Assembly: GCA_902519835.1 (NCBI GenBank)
Contig: CABYLU010000001.1
Span: 59,744 to 123,743, forward strand
Origin: an uncultured Pelagibacteraceae bacterium
GTDB lineage: Bacteria; Pseudomonadota; Alphaproteobacteria; Pelagibacterales; AG-422-B15
Length of the DNA: 64,000 bases
Reading direction: 5' to 3'
Shown one piece after another: positions 17,144 through 29,032 of this stretch. A program made the position numbers and the translations under genes. The notes beneath the pieces were generated by a model. That model was not told the origin of the DNA. It was given only the letters and a program-made list of their open reading frames with translations, and did no database searches. Positions within the stretch are counted from its first letter, which is position 1, and each line of letters starts with the position of its first letter.

Positions 17144-18062
17144 TATTTCTGGAACACAAATTAATTTTTTAAAAGTAAGGGTAATTACCTTTATTCTTTC
17201 TGCAATATTGATATGTCTTTCAATAGGTGCTTTTTTTGTAAATGGATTAAATTTTGGAATTGATTTTAAGGGCGGCACACTTATTGAAATCGAAACATCT
17301 CAAGAAATAGAAATTTCTGGCTTGAGGGATAACTTAAATACTCTTGAACTAGGGGATGTCCAAGTTCAAGAATTTGGATCTAGTAAAAATTTACTAATAA
17401 GAGTGGAGCAACAATTAGGTGGAGATCAAGTTCAACAAGATGTTGTTCAAATTGTAAAAGAAAGCTTAGAATCTTATCTTTCAACAGATATTAATTTTAG
17501 AAGAACTGAGGTTGTAGGACCTAAAGTTAGTGGAGAATTAATACAATCTGGTGCCATAGCAATTTTTGTCGCAGTATTTGCAATGCTTGTTTACATATGG
17601 TTTAGGTTTGAATGGCAATTTTCGCTTGGTGCAGTTCTAGCGCTTGTTCATGACGTCATATTAACGATTGGAGTTTTTTGTATTACTCAACTAGAGTTCA
17701 ATCTACCTATCATTGCTGCAATACTTACTATTGTTGGATACTCTATGAATGATACAGTAGTTGTGTACGATAGGGTCAGAGAAAACTTACGCAAGTACCG
17801 TTCAAAGGAAATTACAGATTTGTTAAATTTGTCGATCAACGATACTTTATCAAGAACAATCGTAACATCCGTTACCACGCTTTTAGCTTTATTATCATTA
17901 TTTATTTTTGGAGGTGAAGTGATTAAAGGGTTTACGTTCGCAATGATTTGGGGGGTAGTAGTCGGAACATATTCATCTATCTTTGTAGCAGCACCATTAC
18001 TTAGATACCTTGATGTTAAACGTGAGTGGAATACAACTTCAGCAGTAGACTCTACGAGATAA
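17136..18062 (+). CDS. secF: protein translocase subunit SecF
   Basis: 308 aa, six predicted membrane segments. Signatures are FGIDFKGGTLIEI near the N-terminus and GYSMNDTVVVYDRVRENLRK in the C-terminal half. It partners SecD, whose gene it overlaps. The stop lies 1 nt from the stop of the converging PuuD-like gene, leaving no space for a terminator. Confidence 0.97.
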   Translation: MLNISGTQINFLKVRVITFILSAILICLSIGAFFVNGLNFGIDFKGGTLIEIETSQEIEISGLRDNLNTLELGDVQVQEFGSSKNLLIRVEQQLGGDQVQQDVVQIVKESLESYLSTDINFRRTEVVGPKVSGELIQSGAIAIFVAVFAMLVYIWFRFEWQFSLGAVLALVHDVILTIGVFCITQLEFNLPIIAAILTIVGYSMNDTVVVYDRVRENLRKYRSKEITDLLNLSINDTLSRTIVTSVTTLLALLSLFIFGGEVIKGFTFAMIWGVVVGTYSSIFVAAPLLRYLDVKREWNTTSAVDSTR

Positions 18063-18063
18063 A

Positions 18064-18672
18064 TTAGTAGAGATTTTGTGCAACTACCATTGATAGCAAC
18101 ATAGGAATGGAAAGTACTGTGTTCGTTCTTGAGAACAGCATAGCTGTTCTAGCTGATTTTGCTTTTGTATCTGCATCAACTTCAACAATTCCCAATGCTT
18201 TCTTTTGATTTGGCCAAATAACCATCCATACATTATAAGCCATTATAATAGCAAGCCACATACCAATACCTATTGTAAGTTCTTTACCATTAAATCCATA
18301 AGCCAATGTAAATGTAAGAGCGTTGACTGATCCTTCATGTCCATAATAAAGAGCAAGAGTTGTAAGTCCTGTGATTAATGTTGCTAAAGCAGCCCATCTG
18401 AACCAGAAAAGTGCCGCAGGGGCAATAACTTTTCCTATTGCTGGTTTTTGCTCATCAGGAATATTTGGCATATTAGGAATCTGCACAAAGTTAAAGTAAT
18501 AGAGAAGCCCAATCCACATCACTCCAGATATGACGTGAAGAAATCTCGAGAGTGAGGCCCAATATAGTTGGTCAAAACCGCCATAGTGGCCTGTAACCAT
18601 AATGAGCAATAGAATTGCCAACAGAGTTCCAAGAATAACTGTTCTCTGTAATGATTGTAAAATTGATGCCAT
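18064..18672 (-). CDS. urate hydroxylase PuuD-like membrane-domain protein
   Basis: 202 aa with about five hydrophobic segments. The region SRFLHVISGVMWIGLLYYFN, then ALFWFRWAALATLITGL, resembles the membrane domain of PuuD (urate oxidase N-terminal family). Full PuuD proteins have more membrane segments and a C-terminal cytochrome c domain with CxxCH; neither is present, and no purine genes are near. Urate oxidation is therefore not supported by context; a haem- or quinone-linked role is only a guess. It lies downstream of uvrA on the same strand (48-nt gap). Confidence 0.65.
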   Translation of the reverse strand: MASILQSLQRTVILGTLLAILLLIMVTGHYGGFDQLYWASLSRFLHVISGVMWIGLLYYFNFVQIPNMPNIPDEQKPAIGKVIAPAALFWFRWAALATLITGLTTLALYYGHEGSVNALTFTLAYGFNGKELTIGIGMWLAIIMAYNVWMVIWPNQKKALGIVEVDADTKAKSARTAMLFSRTNTVLSIPMLLSMVVAQNLY

Positions 18673-18720
18673 TAACTATTCATAGCATGTTTTATGCGTG
18701 TATGTAAAATATTTATGTAA

Positions 18721-21549
18721 CTATTTTAGGATTTTATTTAAATATTGTCCTGTATAACTTTTTTTGACTTTTGCAATTTCTTCTGGTGAACCGCTTCCTA
18801 TTATTTCACCGCCACCGTCACCCCCTTCCGGGCCCAAGTCAATGATCCAATCAGCTGTTTTTATTACATCTAAATTATGCTCTATCACAACAACAGTGTT
18901 GCCCTGATCAACTAAAATTTGAAGTACCTCGAGAAGTTTCTTAATGTCATGCACATGAAGTCCCGTAGTTGGCTCATCAAGTATATACAAGGTTTTACCT
19001 GTGGCTCTTTTTGAAAGTTCTTTTGAAAGTTTAATTCGTTGCGCTTCACCACCCGATAAAGTAGTAGCTTGCTGACCAATTTTTATATACCCAAGTCCTA
19101 CATTTTGAAGTGTGTCGAGTTTCTTTTTAATCATTGGAATTGCTTCAAAAAAAGAACATCCTTCTTCAACTGTCATATCTAAAATATCTGCAATACTTTT
19201 ATCTTTGTACTTAATTTCAAGCGTTTCTCTATTGTATCTTTTGCCCTCACATTCATCACAGGTGACATATACATCAGGAAGAAAGTGCATCTCTATCTTA
19301 ATTACACCATCACCTTCACAAGCTTCACATCTACCACCCTTAACATTAAATGAAAATCTTCCAGCTTTATAACCCCTGGCTTTTGACTCCGGCAAACCAG
19401 TAAACCAATCCCTTATAAAAGTGAAGGCTCCGGTATACGTTGCAGGATTTGATCTTGGGGTTCTTCCAATTGGAGATTGGTCAATATCTATGACTTTATC
19501 AAGCTCTTGAAGCCCCTTTATTTCCTTATGTTTTGCAGGTGTATACCTTGACCCGTTCAATGTTTGGGCGACTGACTTAAAAAGCGTATTAATTGTTAAA
19601 GTTGATTTACCACTACCAGAAACTCCGGTAATACAAGTAAGTGTTCCAAGAGGAATTTCGCAATTGACATTTTTAAGATTATTACCCTCAGCTTTTATAA
19701 TTTCGATATATTTATTATTTAGTGCTTTTCTTCTATTACTAGGTATTTCAATTTTTAGTTTACCAGATAAGTATTGACCAGTAATGCTATTTTGATTTTT
19801 TTTAATTTTAGCAACATTACCTTCAGCAACTACTCTTCCACCATTGACGCCAGCAGCTGGTCCCAAGTCAACTACATGATCAGCAGTTGTGATTGCCTCT
19901 TCATCATGCTCAACGACAATAACTGTATTTCCAAGATCTCTTAATCTTTTAAGTGTTTTTAACAATCTTTCATTATCACGCTGATGCAAGCCAATCGAAG
20001 GTTCGTCAAGCACATATAGAACTCCTGTTAAACCTGATCCAATTTGTGATGCCAGACGAATTCGTTGTGATTCACCGCCTGATAAACTACCCGAACCTCT
20101 TGAAAGAGTTAGATATTCAAGCCCTACATTATTTAAAAAAAGTATTCTTTCATTGAGTTCTTTAAGAATTCTAAATGCAATTTCTTTTTCTTTTTTAGTT
20201 AATTTTTTTTCAAGTTTCTGAAACCAGATAACAAGTTCTTTAATAGATTTGTCGCATACTTCACCTATGTGCAGTTTGTCTATCTTTACAGCCAATGCAG
20301 TCTCTTTAAGCCTAAAACCATTGCATGCATGACATCTTACTTCACTTTGATATCTCTCAATTCTTCCACGCATCCAATCACTTTCTGTCTCTAGATATCT
20401 GCGCTCAAGATTATTAATTACTCCTTCGAAAGGCCTTTCATATTCATAACCGTCATCATAAGTAAACTTTAATTCTGTTTCGCCAGAGCCATAAAGAACT
20501 ATGTTTTGAATTTTTTTTCCTAGTGATTTCCAGGGTGTATCAAGTGAAAATTTATATTTTCTAGCTACAACCTTTAAAATATTTCTAAAATACCCGTATC
20601 TCGAGACTGGCCAAGGAGCAAGTGCATCCTCATTTATTGACAGATTTTTATTTGGAACAACTAGATTAGGATCAATTGATAAATCGGTTCCAATTCCATC
20701 ACACTCCTCACATGCTCCATAAGGATTATTAAAAGAAAATAACCTGGGTTCAATTTCGTCAATTGTGAAACCGGATACTGGACAAGCAAATTTTGATGAA
20801 AATAGTTCATTATCTACTTTACCATTTTTGTTTTCGAAGTTTTCAACGATCACCAATCCATCACTTAAATTGAGAGCAGTTTCGACACTATCCGCCAACC
20901 TGTTGCCTATCTCATCATTTAGTAGGATACGGTCTACTACAACCTCGATATCATGTTTCTTCTTTTTATCAATTTCAGGTAAGGAATCGAATTCGTATAA
21001 TTCTCCATCAATCTTCACTCTTTGAAAACCTTTTTTGTGCAATTCTTGTAATTCTTTTTTATACTCACCTTTTCTTCCTCTGATAATTGGAGACAATATT
21101 AGAAACTTTGAACCGATTTCTCTTTCTTTTATTCGATCAACTATTTGAGTCACTGTCTGACTTTTAATAGGTAATCCGGTTGCAGGAGAATAGGGTATTC
21201 CAATCCTCGCAAAAAGAAGACGAAGATAATCATACACCTCAGTAACAGTACCAACTGTTGACCTAGGATTTTTTGATGTTGTTTTTTGTTCGATGGAAAT
21301 TGCGGGACTTAACCCTTCTATTAAATCGACATTTGGTTTTTGCATCATTTGCAAAAACTGTCTTGCATAAGCTGATAAGCTCTCAACGTATCTTCTTTGG
21401 CCTTCAGCATAAATAGTGTCAAATGCAAGGGAAGATTTGCCTGAGCCAGACAAACCAGTTATTATTGTTAGCTTCTCACGGGGTATTTTGACGTTTACAT
21501 TTTTTAAATTATGTTCACGGGCTCCTTGTACTGAAATTGTCTTACTCAT
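18721..21549 (-). CDS. uvrA: excinuclease ABC subunit A
   Basis: 942 aa, normal for UvrA, the damage-sensing ATPase of nucleotide excision repair. Two ABC modules are visible: Walker [10 protein letters not shown] (N-terminal) and GVSGSGKST (C-terminal), with signatures [12 protein letters not shown] and [12 protein letters not shown]. Zinc-binding segments include CHACNG and the CEACEG...CDECEG module. The first zinc region reads CPVSG, which I recall as a common alphaproteobacterial form. It diverges from ssb across about 110 nt in which no GTTC-N7-GTTC LexA site was found. Confidence 0.98.
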   Translation of the reverse strand: MSKTISVQGAREHNLKNVNVKIPREKLTIITGLSGSGKSSLAFDTIYAEGQRRYVESLSAYARQFLQMMQKPNVDLIEGLSPAISIEQKTTSKNPRSTVGTVTEVYDYLRLLFARIGIPYSPATGLPIKSQTVTQIVDRIKEREIGSKFLILSPIIRGRKGEYKKELQELHKKGFQRVKIDGELYEFDSLPEIDKKKKHDIEVVVDRILLNDEIGNRLADSVETALNLSDGLVIVENFENKNGKVDNELFSSKFACPVSGFTIDEIEPRLFSFNNPYGACEECDGIGTDLSIDPNLVVPNKNLSINEDALAPWPVSRYGYFRNILKVVARKYKFSLDTPWKSLGKKIQNIVLYGSGETELKFTYDDGYEYERPFEGVINNLERRYLETESDWMRGRIERYQSEVRCHACNGFRLKETALAVKIDKLHIGEVCDKSIKELVIWFQKLEKKLTKKEKEIAFRILKELNERILFLNNVGLEYLTLSRGSGSLSGGESQRIRLASQIGSGLTGVLYVLDEPSIGLHQRDNERLLKTLKRLRDLGNTVIVVEHDEEAITTADHVVDLGPAAGVNGGRVVAEGNVAKIKKNQNSITGQYLSGKLKIEIPSNRRKALNNKYIEIIKAEGNNLKNVNCEIPLGTLTCITGVSGSGKSTLTINTLFKSVAQTLNGSRYTPAKHKEIKGLQELDKVIDIDQSPIGRTPRSNPATYTGAFTFIRDWFTGLPESKARGYKAGRFSFNVKGGRCEACEGDGVIKIEMHFLPDVYVTCDECEGKRYNRETLEIKYKDKSIADILDMTVEEGCSFFEAIPMIKKKLDTLQNVGLGYIKIGQQATTLSGGEAQRIKLSKELSKRATGKTLYILDEPTTGLHVHDIKKLLEVLQILVDQGNTVVVIEHNLDVIKTADWIIDLGPEGGDGGGEIIGSGSPEEIAKVKKSYTGQYLNKILK

Positions 21550-21658
21550 AAGAATTAATTAATCTTAACACTCCTGATTTAAAGATAACCTGTGCATAAA
21601 CAGCAAAATAGGGATTTTTGTATATACAGTGCATCAATATCTGGATAAATTACAGTAT

Positions 21659-22117
21659 ATGGCTGCTAGTTTAAATAAAGTAATGCTAATAGGTAATCTT
21701 GGAGCAGACCCTGTAATTCGTCAGACTCAAGATGGGAAAAGGCTTGCCCAACTTAGCTTAGCCACATCGGAGTCATGGAAAGATAAGGCTACAGGAGAGA
21801 AAAAAGAAAAAACTAGTTGGCACAGAATAGTCATATTTAACGATGGTTTAGCTGGTGTTGTTGAGAGTTACCTTAAGAAAGGTTCAAAAATTTACATTGA
21901 AGGCCAACTACAAACTAGGAAATTTACAGATCAGAGCGGAGTTGAAAAATATACGACGGAAATAGTTCTTGGAAACTATAATGGCACACTTACCATGCTT
22001 GACTCAAGAAACTCAGGAGGCGGCGATTCAATTCCAGATATGGGTTCAGATATAAATCAAAACATGGGAGACAGTGCTCCACCTGACCTTGATATAGACG
22101 ACGAAATACCCTTTTAA
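21659..22117 (+). CDS. ssb: single-stranded DNA-binding protein
   Basis: 152 aa. The N-terminal OB-fold starts [18 protein letters not shown] and includes [20 protein letters not shown] and WHRIV. A flexible Gly/Asp-rich linker follows, then the acidic tip DIDDEIPF that recruits partner proteins. ATG 21659 is preferred over an in-frame GTG at 21629 because MA-S-NKV is the normal start. Arrangement uvrA/ssb/gyrA is typical of Alphaproteobacteria. Confidence 0.97.
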   Translation: MAASLNKVMLIGNLGADPVIRQTQDGKRLAQLSLATSESWKDKATGEKKEKTSWHRIVIFNDGLAGVVESYLKKGSKIYIEGQLQTRKFTDQSGVEKYTTEIVLGNYNGTLTMLDSRNSGGGDSIPDMGSDINQNMGDSAPPDLDIDDEIPF

Positions 22118-22194
22118 GTCTACTTTTTTCAATCGAAAACTGGGCAATTTTCTGATATAATATTCATAATTTTTATAACAAAATCGTGCTTATT

Positions 22195-22234
22195 TTTCCT
22201 ATTTTTTAGGGATTTTTAGCGCTTCAATAGGAAA
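22195..22234 (+). promoter_or_regulatory. hairpin covering the gyrA ribosome binding site
   Basis: TTTCCTATT (22195-22203) is perfectly complementary to AATAGGAAA (22226-22234). The second arm contains the AGGAAA that serves as the gyrA Shine-Dalgarno sequence, 5 nt before the TTG start. Folding would hide the ribosome site. Whether it forms in vivo is not known. Confidence 0.5.
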
Positions 22235-22239
22235 TAGAA

Positions 22240-24945
22240 TTGACTGATTCCAAGGATCAAAACGAAGATCTTAAAACAGGTAAAGAGCAATCTGTAATCC
22301 CCATATTAATCGATACAGAAATGCAAAATTCTTACCTCGATTACGCTATGAGCGTTATCGTTAGCAGGGCATTACCCGATGTTAGAGACGGACTAAAACC
22401 AGTTCATAGACGGATTTTATATGCAATGCATGAGTCAGGCTATGAGTGGAACAAGCAACATAGAAAGAGTGCTCGAGTTGTCGGCGATGTAATTGGTAAA
22501 TACCATCCGCATGGAGATCAAGCTGTTTATGATGCGTTGGTAAGACTTGCCCAAGACTTCTCAATGAGCGTACCCCTATTAGATGGTCAAGGTAATTTTG
22601 GATCAATGGACGGTGATAGGGCTGCTGCGATGAGATATACGGAAGTTAGAATGGCAAAAATTGCTAGTTTCCTTCTTGAAGATATAGAAAAAGAAACGGT
22701 CGACTTTAGACCTAATTATGATGAAACTGAAAGTGAGCCATCTGTTCTTCCTGCAAAATATCCAAACCTACTTGTCAACGGTGCGGGTGGTATAGCTGTT
22801 GGTATGGCGACTAACATTTTACCTCATAATTTAGGAGAGGTCATTGACGCTAGTATTGCTTACCTTAAAAATACCAATGTAACATTTGAGGAAATAAATC
22901 AAATTATAAAAGGTCCTGATTTTCCCACTGGTGGAACAATTATTGGCATAAAAGGCATAAAAGACTCTCAGTCATCAGGAAGAGGCTCAATCATTGTTCA
23001 GGCAAAATCAAACATAGAAGAATTTAAAACAGATCGAGAGGCAATCGTTTTTACCGAAGTACCCTACCAAGTTAACAAATCATCTTTGCTTGAAAAAATA
23101 GCTGAACTTGTCAGAGATAAAAAAATTGATGGCATAAGTGATTTAAGAGATGAGTCTGACCGTCAAGGAGTGAGAGTTGTTGTTGAATTAAAAAAAGGGG
23201 TAATATCACAAGTTGTATTAAATAAATTATATAAATTTACTGCACTACAAAGTTCTTACGGAGTTAATTCATTAGCGTTGGTAAACGGAAAACCAAAATT
23301 AATGAATATAAAAGAATTCATTCACCATTTTATAGAATTTAGAAAAGAAATTATCAGAAACAGGACTCGACATGATCTAGGCAAAGCAAGAGATAGGGCC
23401 CATGTATTGATTGGCCTAGCAGTTGCTGTAGCTAATGTTGATGAAATAATAGGGATAATTAAAAGCTCGAAAGATCCTAATGAGGCAAGAACCTTGCTTC
23501 TTAAAACTAAGTGGCTAAGCAAGGACATTGATGATTTGTTGAAGTTAGTTGATGACCCAAGGCAAATTAAAAATGAAAAAGAAATTTATTTAACAGACGA
23601 GCAGGCCAAAGCGATATTAGAGTTAAGATTGCAACGTTTGACCGCTCTAGGTAAAGATGAGATCAAGTCAGAATTGTCAGATCTTTCCAGTCAAATAAAC
23701 AAATTCCTCGCAATATTAAGAGATACGGAGGTATTGAATGATGTAATAAATGTTGAGCTAAATGAAATTAAAAAGCAATTTGCAACACCAAGAAGAACCG
23801 AAATCAATGAGGGCGAGGCTACAGATATTGATCAAGAAGACCTAGTTCAAAGAAGTGATATGGTCGTGAGTGTAACAAACTCAGGTTATATAAAAAGGGT
23901 TCCTTTAAATATGTACAGAGCACAGAAAAGAGGAGGCAAAGGAAGAGCGGGAATGAAAACTAATGAAGAAGATTTTGTAACTCAAGTTTTTACATCAAGT
24001 ACTCATGACAATATGTTGTTTTTCTCATCTGGAGGAATAGCCTACAAACTTAAGACATGGAAGATCCCTGAGTCATCACCCCAGGCTAAGGGCAAAGCAA
24101 TAATCAATCTCTTAAATCTTAAAGACACTGAAAGTCTATCAAGTATCCTTGTGTTGCCAGAAAATAAACAATCAAATGGGAATGAGTATTTAATATTTGC
24201 TACTTCGGACGGCAGCATCAGAAAAAATAGTTTAGAAGATTTCAAAAGAATTCAAGCAAATGGTAAAATTGCAATGAAATTAGATAATAATAATGCAATC
24301 GTAGGTGTAAAACTTTGTAGTGATGAAGACGATATTTTACTGTCAACAAAAAATGGAAAGTGTATTCGAACTCCAGTTTCAAAATTGAGAACAACTAAAA
24401 GTAGAAGTTCGGTAGGTGTAAGGGGCATCAGGCTAACAAAAGATGATAAAATTATTTCAATTTCAGTCATTTCTCATACTGATGTATCGTCAGCAGAAGC
24501 AAAAGCTTACTTAAAAATGATTTCAAAGGAAAAAGGAATGCAAGAGGAAACTGAGAGTGACGATAATGATATTGATAACTCTGTTTCTGATATTGAAATA
24601 TCTAAGGATCGATATGATGAATTAAAAGCGAGAGAACAATTCATTTTAACCGTTACTGAAAATGGCTTTGGCAAAAGATCTTCTTCTTACCAGTTTAGAG
24701 TTTCTAATCGCGGAGGATCAGGCATTATGTGTATTGCGACTTCAGATAGAAATGGTGATGTTCTGGCTTCTTTTCCAGTCAATAATGATGATGATATAAT
24801 GCTGATAACTAAAACAGGTCAATTAATTCGCTGCCCGGTAAAGGATGTTCGCGTAGCTGGTAGAAATACCCAGGGAGTAAGTATATTTAAAACAACAAAA
24901 GAGGAAAAAGTTGTTTCCGCAAGTAGAGTTGAGCTAGATAGTTAA
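22240..24945 (+). CDS. gyrA: DNA gyrase subunit A
   Basis: 901 aa, ATP-dependent negative supercoiling with GyrB. The start is TTG at 22240, needed to include the conserved [20 protein letters not shown] region; no ATG occurs before residue 28. The catalytic Tyr133 is in AAAMRYTE. The C-terminal domain contains a near-canonical GyrA box, QKRGGKGR, which distinguishes it from ParC. The quinolone-region position equal to E. coli Ser83 is Gln94 (HGDQAVYD). An acidic spacer interrupts the C-terminal domain (about 770-785). Confidence 0.97.
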   Translation: MTDSKDQNEDLKTGKEQSVIPILIDTEMQNSYLDYAMSVIVSRALPDVRDGLKPVHRRILYAMHESGYEWNKQHRKSARVVGDVIGKYHPHGDQAVYDALVRLAQDFSMSVPLLDGQGNFGSMDGDRAAAMRYTEVRMAKIASFLLEDIEKETVDFRPNYDETESEPSVLPAKYPNLLVNGAGGIAVGMATNILPHNLGEVIDASIAYLKNTNVTFEEINQIIKGPDFPTGGTIIGIKGIKDSQSSGRGSIIVQAKSNIEEFKTDREAIVFTEVPYQVNKSSLLEKIAELVRDKKIDGISDLRDESDRQGVRVVVELKKGVISQVVLNKLYKFTALQSSYGVNSLALVNGKPKLMNIKEFIHHFIEFRKEIIRNRTRHDLGKARDRAHVLIGLAVAVANVDEIIGIIKSSKDPNEARTLLLKTKWLSKDIDDLLKLVDDPRQIKNEKEIYLTDEQAKAILELRLQRLTALGKDEIKSELSDLSSQINKFLAILRDTEVLNDVINVELNEIKKQFATPRRTEINEGEATDIDQEDLVQRSDMVVSVTNSGYIKRVPLNMYRAQKRGGKGRAGMKTNEEDFVTQVFTSSTHDNMLFFSSGGIAYKLKTWKIPESSPQAKGKAIINLLNLKDTESLSSILVLPENKQSNGNEYLIFATSDGSIRKNSLEDFKRIQANGKIAMKLDNNNAIVGVKLCSDEDDILLSTKNGKCIRTPVSKLRTTKSRSSVGVRGIRLTKDDKIISISVISHTDVSSAEAKAYLKMISKEKGMQEETESDDNDIDNSVSDIEISKDRYDELKAREQFILTVTENGFGKRSSSYQFRVSNRGGSGIMCIATSDRNGDVLASFPVNNDDDIMLITKTGQLIRCPVKDVRVAGRNTQGVSIFKTTKEEKVVSASRVELDS

Positions 24946-24988
24946 TAAATTACTAGAGGTCTTTAAATAATCATTATATATTCCAAAC

Positions 24989-25468
24989 ATGAGTAGAACT
25001 GGCATATATCCTGGAAGCTTCGATCCCATTCATAAAGGGCATATTGATATTATCAATAGGGCTACAAAACTTGTTGATAAATTATACATTGCGGTTGCTG
25101 ACAGCCCGCATAAATCCCCTTTATTTGATTTAGATGAAAGAAAAGAAATGATAGAAAATGAGTTTTCATCGAATGATAAAATTGAAGTAATTGCATTTGA
25201 TAATTTATTGATTGATTTAGCTAATTCGCTGGATGCAAAGATACTCATAAGAGGTCTTCGCGTTGTTTCTGATTTTGAATATGAGTTTCAGATGTTGGGT
25301 ATGAATAGACAATTAGATAATAATATTGAAACAGTATTCTTAATGGCAGACGCTCAACGGCAATCAATTTCTTCTAATTTTGTAAAAGAAATTGCACGTT
25401 TGGGAGGAAATATAAGTAATTTTACAAATAAGTTTGTTGAGCAAAAATTAAAAGATAAATTCAAATAA
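24989..25468 (+). CDS. coaD: phosphopantetheine adenylyltransferase
   Basis: 159 aa, normal for CoaD, which joins ATP and phosphopantetheine in coenzyme A synthesis. GIYPGSFDPIHKGHIDII contains the nucleotidyltransferase HxGH motif, and SISSNFVKEIA is the second nucleotide-binding motif. LIRGLRVVSDFEYE is also diagnostic. It starts the coaD-ppi-queA-tgt run, with gaps of 6, 5 and -4 nt. Confidence 0.98.
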   Translation: MSRTGIYPGSFDPIHKGHIDIINRATKLVDKLYIAVADSPHKSPLFDLDERKEMIENEFSSNDKIEVIAFDNLLIDLANSLDAKILIRGLRVVSDFEYEFQMLGMNRQLDNNIETVFLMADAQRQSISSNFVKEIARLGGNISNFTNKFVEQKLKDKFK

Positions 25469-25474
25469 ATTAAA

Positions 25475-26026
25475 ATGAAATTAATAAGAACTTTAATCTT
25501 TGTATTTTCATTTTTTATAGCGTTAATCGCAGAAGGAGTTGTCATGGCAAATGATCCAGAAAATTCAATCCAAATAGAGCTGAAAGATGGTAATGTAATA
25601 ATAGAATTACTACCTGACATTGCTCCAAATCACGTGAATAGAATTAAAGAACTTGCAAGAGAGGGCTTTTATGATGGAGTACCCTTTCACCGTGTTATTG
25701 AAGGCTTTATGGCTCAAACTGGTGATGGTGAAAATAGAAATGGAACAGGCGGTTCAACCAAACCTGATTTGAAAAATGAATTTGGTGATACGCCTCATCT
25801 TCGTGGAACAGTATCAATGGCAAGAACAGCCGACCCGGATTCAGCTAATAGTCAATTTTTTATTTGTTTTGCCGAGGCTCCACATCTAGACGGCCAGTAT
25901 ACTGTTTTTGGTCAAGTTGTAGAAGGGATGGAGTTTGTTGACAAGATTAAACGTGGAGAGCCAGGCTCTGGAAGTGTAGATGACCCTGATGAAATGATAA
26001 CTGTGAGGGTCATTGCAGATCTATAA
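25475..26026 (+). CDS. ppiB: cyclophilin-type peptidyl-prolyl isomerase, with alternative internal start at 25544
   Basis: The cyclophilin domain runs from IQIELKDGNVIIELL to the end, with FHRVI, GFMAQTGDG, SQFFICF and GQYTVFGQV, all active-site elements. From ATG 25475 the protein has 183 aa and begins with a hydrophobic stretch (MKLIRTLIFVFSFFIALIAE) that looks like a signal sequence. ATG 25544 would give a 160-aa cytoplasmic form starting MANDPENSI, the normal N-terminus of alphaproteobacterial PpiB, and has a near-ideal ribosome site (AGAAGGAG at 25531-25538, 5-nt spacing). ATG 25475 has none. The internal start is probably the main one; both may be used. Confidence 0.92.
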   Translation: MKLIRTLIFVFSFFIALIAEGVVMANDPENSIQIELKDGNVIIELLPDIAPNHVNRIKELAREGFYDGVPFHRVIEGFMAQTGDGENRNGTGGSTKPDLKNEFGDTPHLRGTVSMARTADPDSANSQFFICFAEAPHLDGQYTVFGQVVEGMEFVDKIKRGEPGSGSVDDPDEMITVRVIADL

Positions 26027-26031
26027 TTTTC

Positions 26032-28154
<2,123 letters not shown>

Positions 28155-28940
28155 TTACTTACCTTTGAATTCAGCTTTTTTCTTTTGAATGAACGACATT
28201 ACTCCAATTTTACTATCCTCAGTTTTGCCAGCAATTGTTTGTGCTGAGCTTTCGGCAGCAAGTTGACCTTCAAAGTTGTTCGAAAAACTATCCCAATATA
28301 ATTGCTTAATTAATTTCAAAGCTACAGTTGGTCCTGAAGCTAATGTTCTTGCCGTATTCATTACTTCTTCCATTAGTTTGTCATCTTCAACAACATGATT
28401 TACAAGACCCCATTCAAGAGCTTTATCAGCTAAAATTTTTTCACCAATCATTGAAAATTCCATTGCCCTAGCCATACCTATTTTTCGAGGAATTACATAT
28501 GTAGAGCTTGCATCTGGTACAAGTCCTATAAATTTAAACGCTTGATAAAAGTATGCTGATTTAGAGGCATAAACTAAATCTCCAAATACGCCCAATGAAC
28601 AACCTGCGCCAGCAGCCACTCCATTTACAGCCGTAATCAATGGAACATTTAGATTTTTTAAATCTACTAAAAAGGGATGGTAAACTTTTTCTAAGGTTTC
28701 TCCCGGATCTATATTATCGCCCAAGCTTGCACCCTCAACAAGGTTTGCACCTGCACAAAAACCTCTTCCAGCTCCTGTTAAGACGGCACATCGAACTTTT
28801 AATTCTCCACTATTTATAGCTTTTACTTGCATGTGAAGTTCTGAAATCATATCCATAGACAGTGCATTAAGCTTATCAGGATCATTTAATGTCAAAACCG
28901 CTATATCATCAACAATTTCTGTTTTTAAAAAATTAGTCAT
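28155..28940 (-). CDS. enoyl-CoA hydratase/isomerase family protein (PaaG-like)
   Basis: 261 aa crotonase-fold protein. GAGRGFCAGANL and NGVAAGAGCSLG form the oxyanion hole. GLVPDASSTYVIPRKIG has the Asp position used by PaaG-type isomerases instead of the second Glu of true hydratases. No other phenylacetate genes are visible, so the substrate is undetermined; annotations such as 2-(1,2-epoxy-1,2-dihydrophenyl)acetyl-CoA isomerase are only family-level. It is transcribed divergently from the aldehyde dehydrogenase across 92 nt. Confidence 0.85.
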   Translation of the reverse strand: MTNFLKTEIVDDIAVLTLNDPDKLNALSMDMISELHMQVKAINSGELKVRCAVLTGAGRGFCAGANLVEGASLGDNIDPGETLEKVYHPFLVDLKNLNVPLITAVNGVAAGAGCSLGVFGDLVYASKSAYFYQAFKFIGLVPDASSTYVIPRKIGMARAMEFSMIGEKILADKALEWGLVNHVVEDDKLMEEVMNTARTLASGPTVALKLIKQLYWDSFSNNFEGQLAAESSAQTIAGKTEDSKIGVMSFIQKKKAEFKGK

Positions 28941-29032
28941 TAACTAGTTTTTATACTGATAATTTGAAACAAAAAAAAGTATATTTTTTTTTATTTTTAG
29001 ACTAACTTTATGTAATTCTAAATTTAAAAATT

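Noticed and set aside
20697..20796. Missing cysteine in the first zinc region of UvrA (CPVSG)
   Set aside because: I recall this form as usual in alphaproteobacterial UvrA, so it is not treated as a defect.
21550..21658. LexA/SOS box between uvrA and ssb
   Set aside because: TGTATATACA at 21618-21627 is palindromic, but it does not fit CTGT-N8-ACAG or the alphaproteobacterial GTTC-N7-GTTC.
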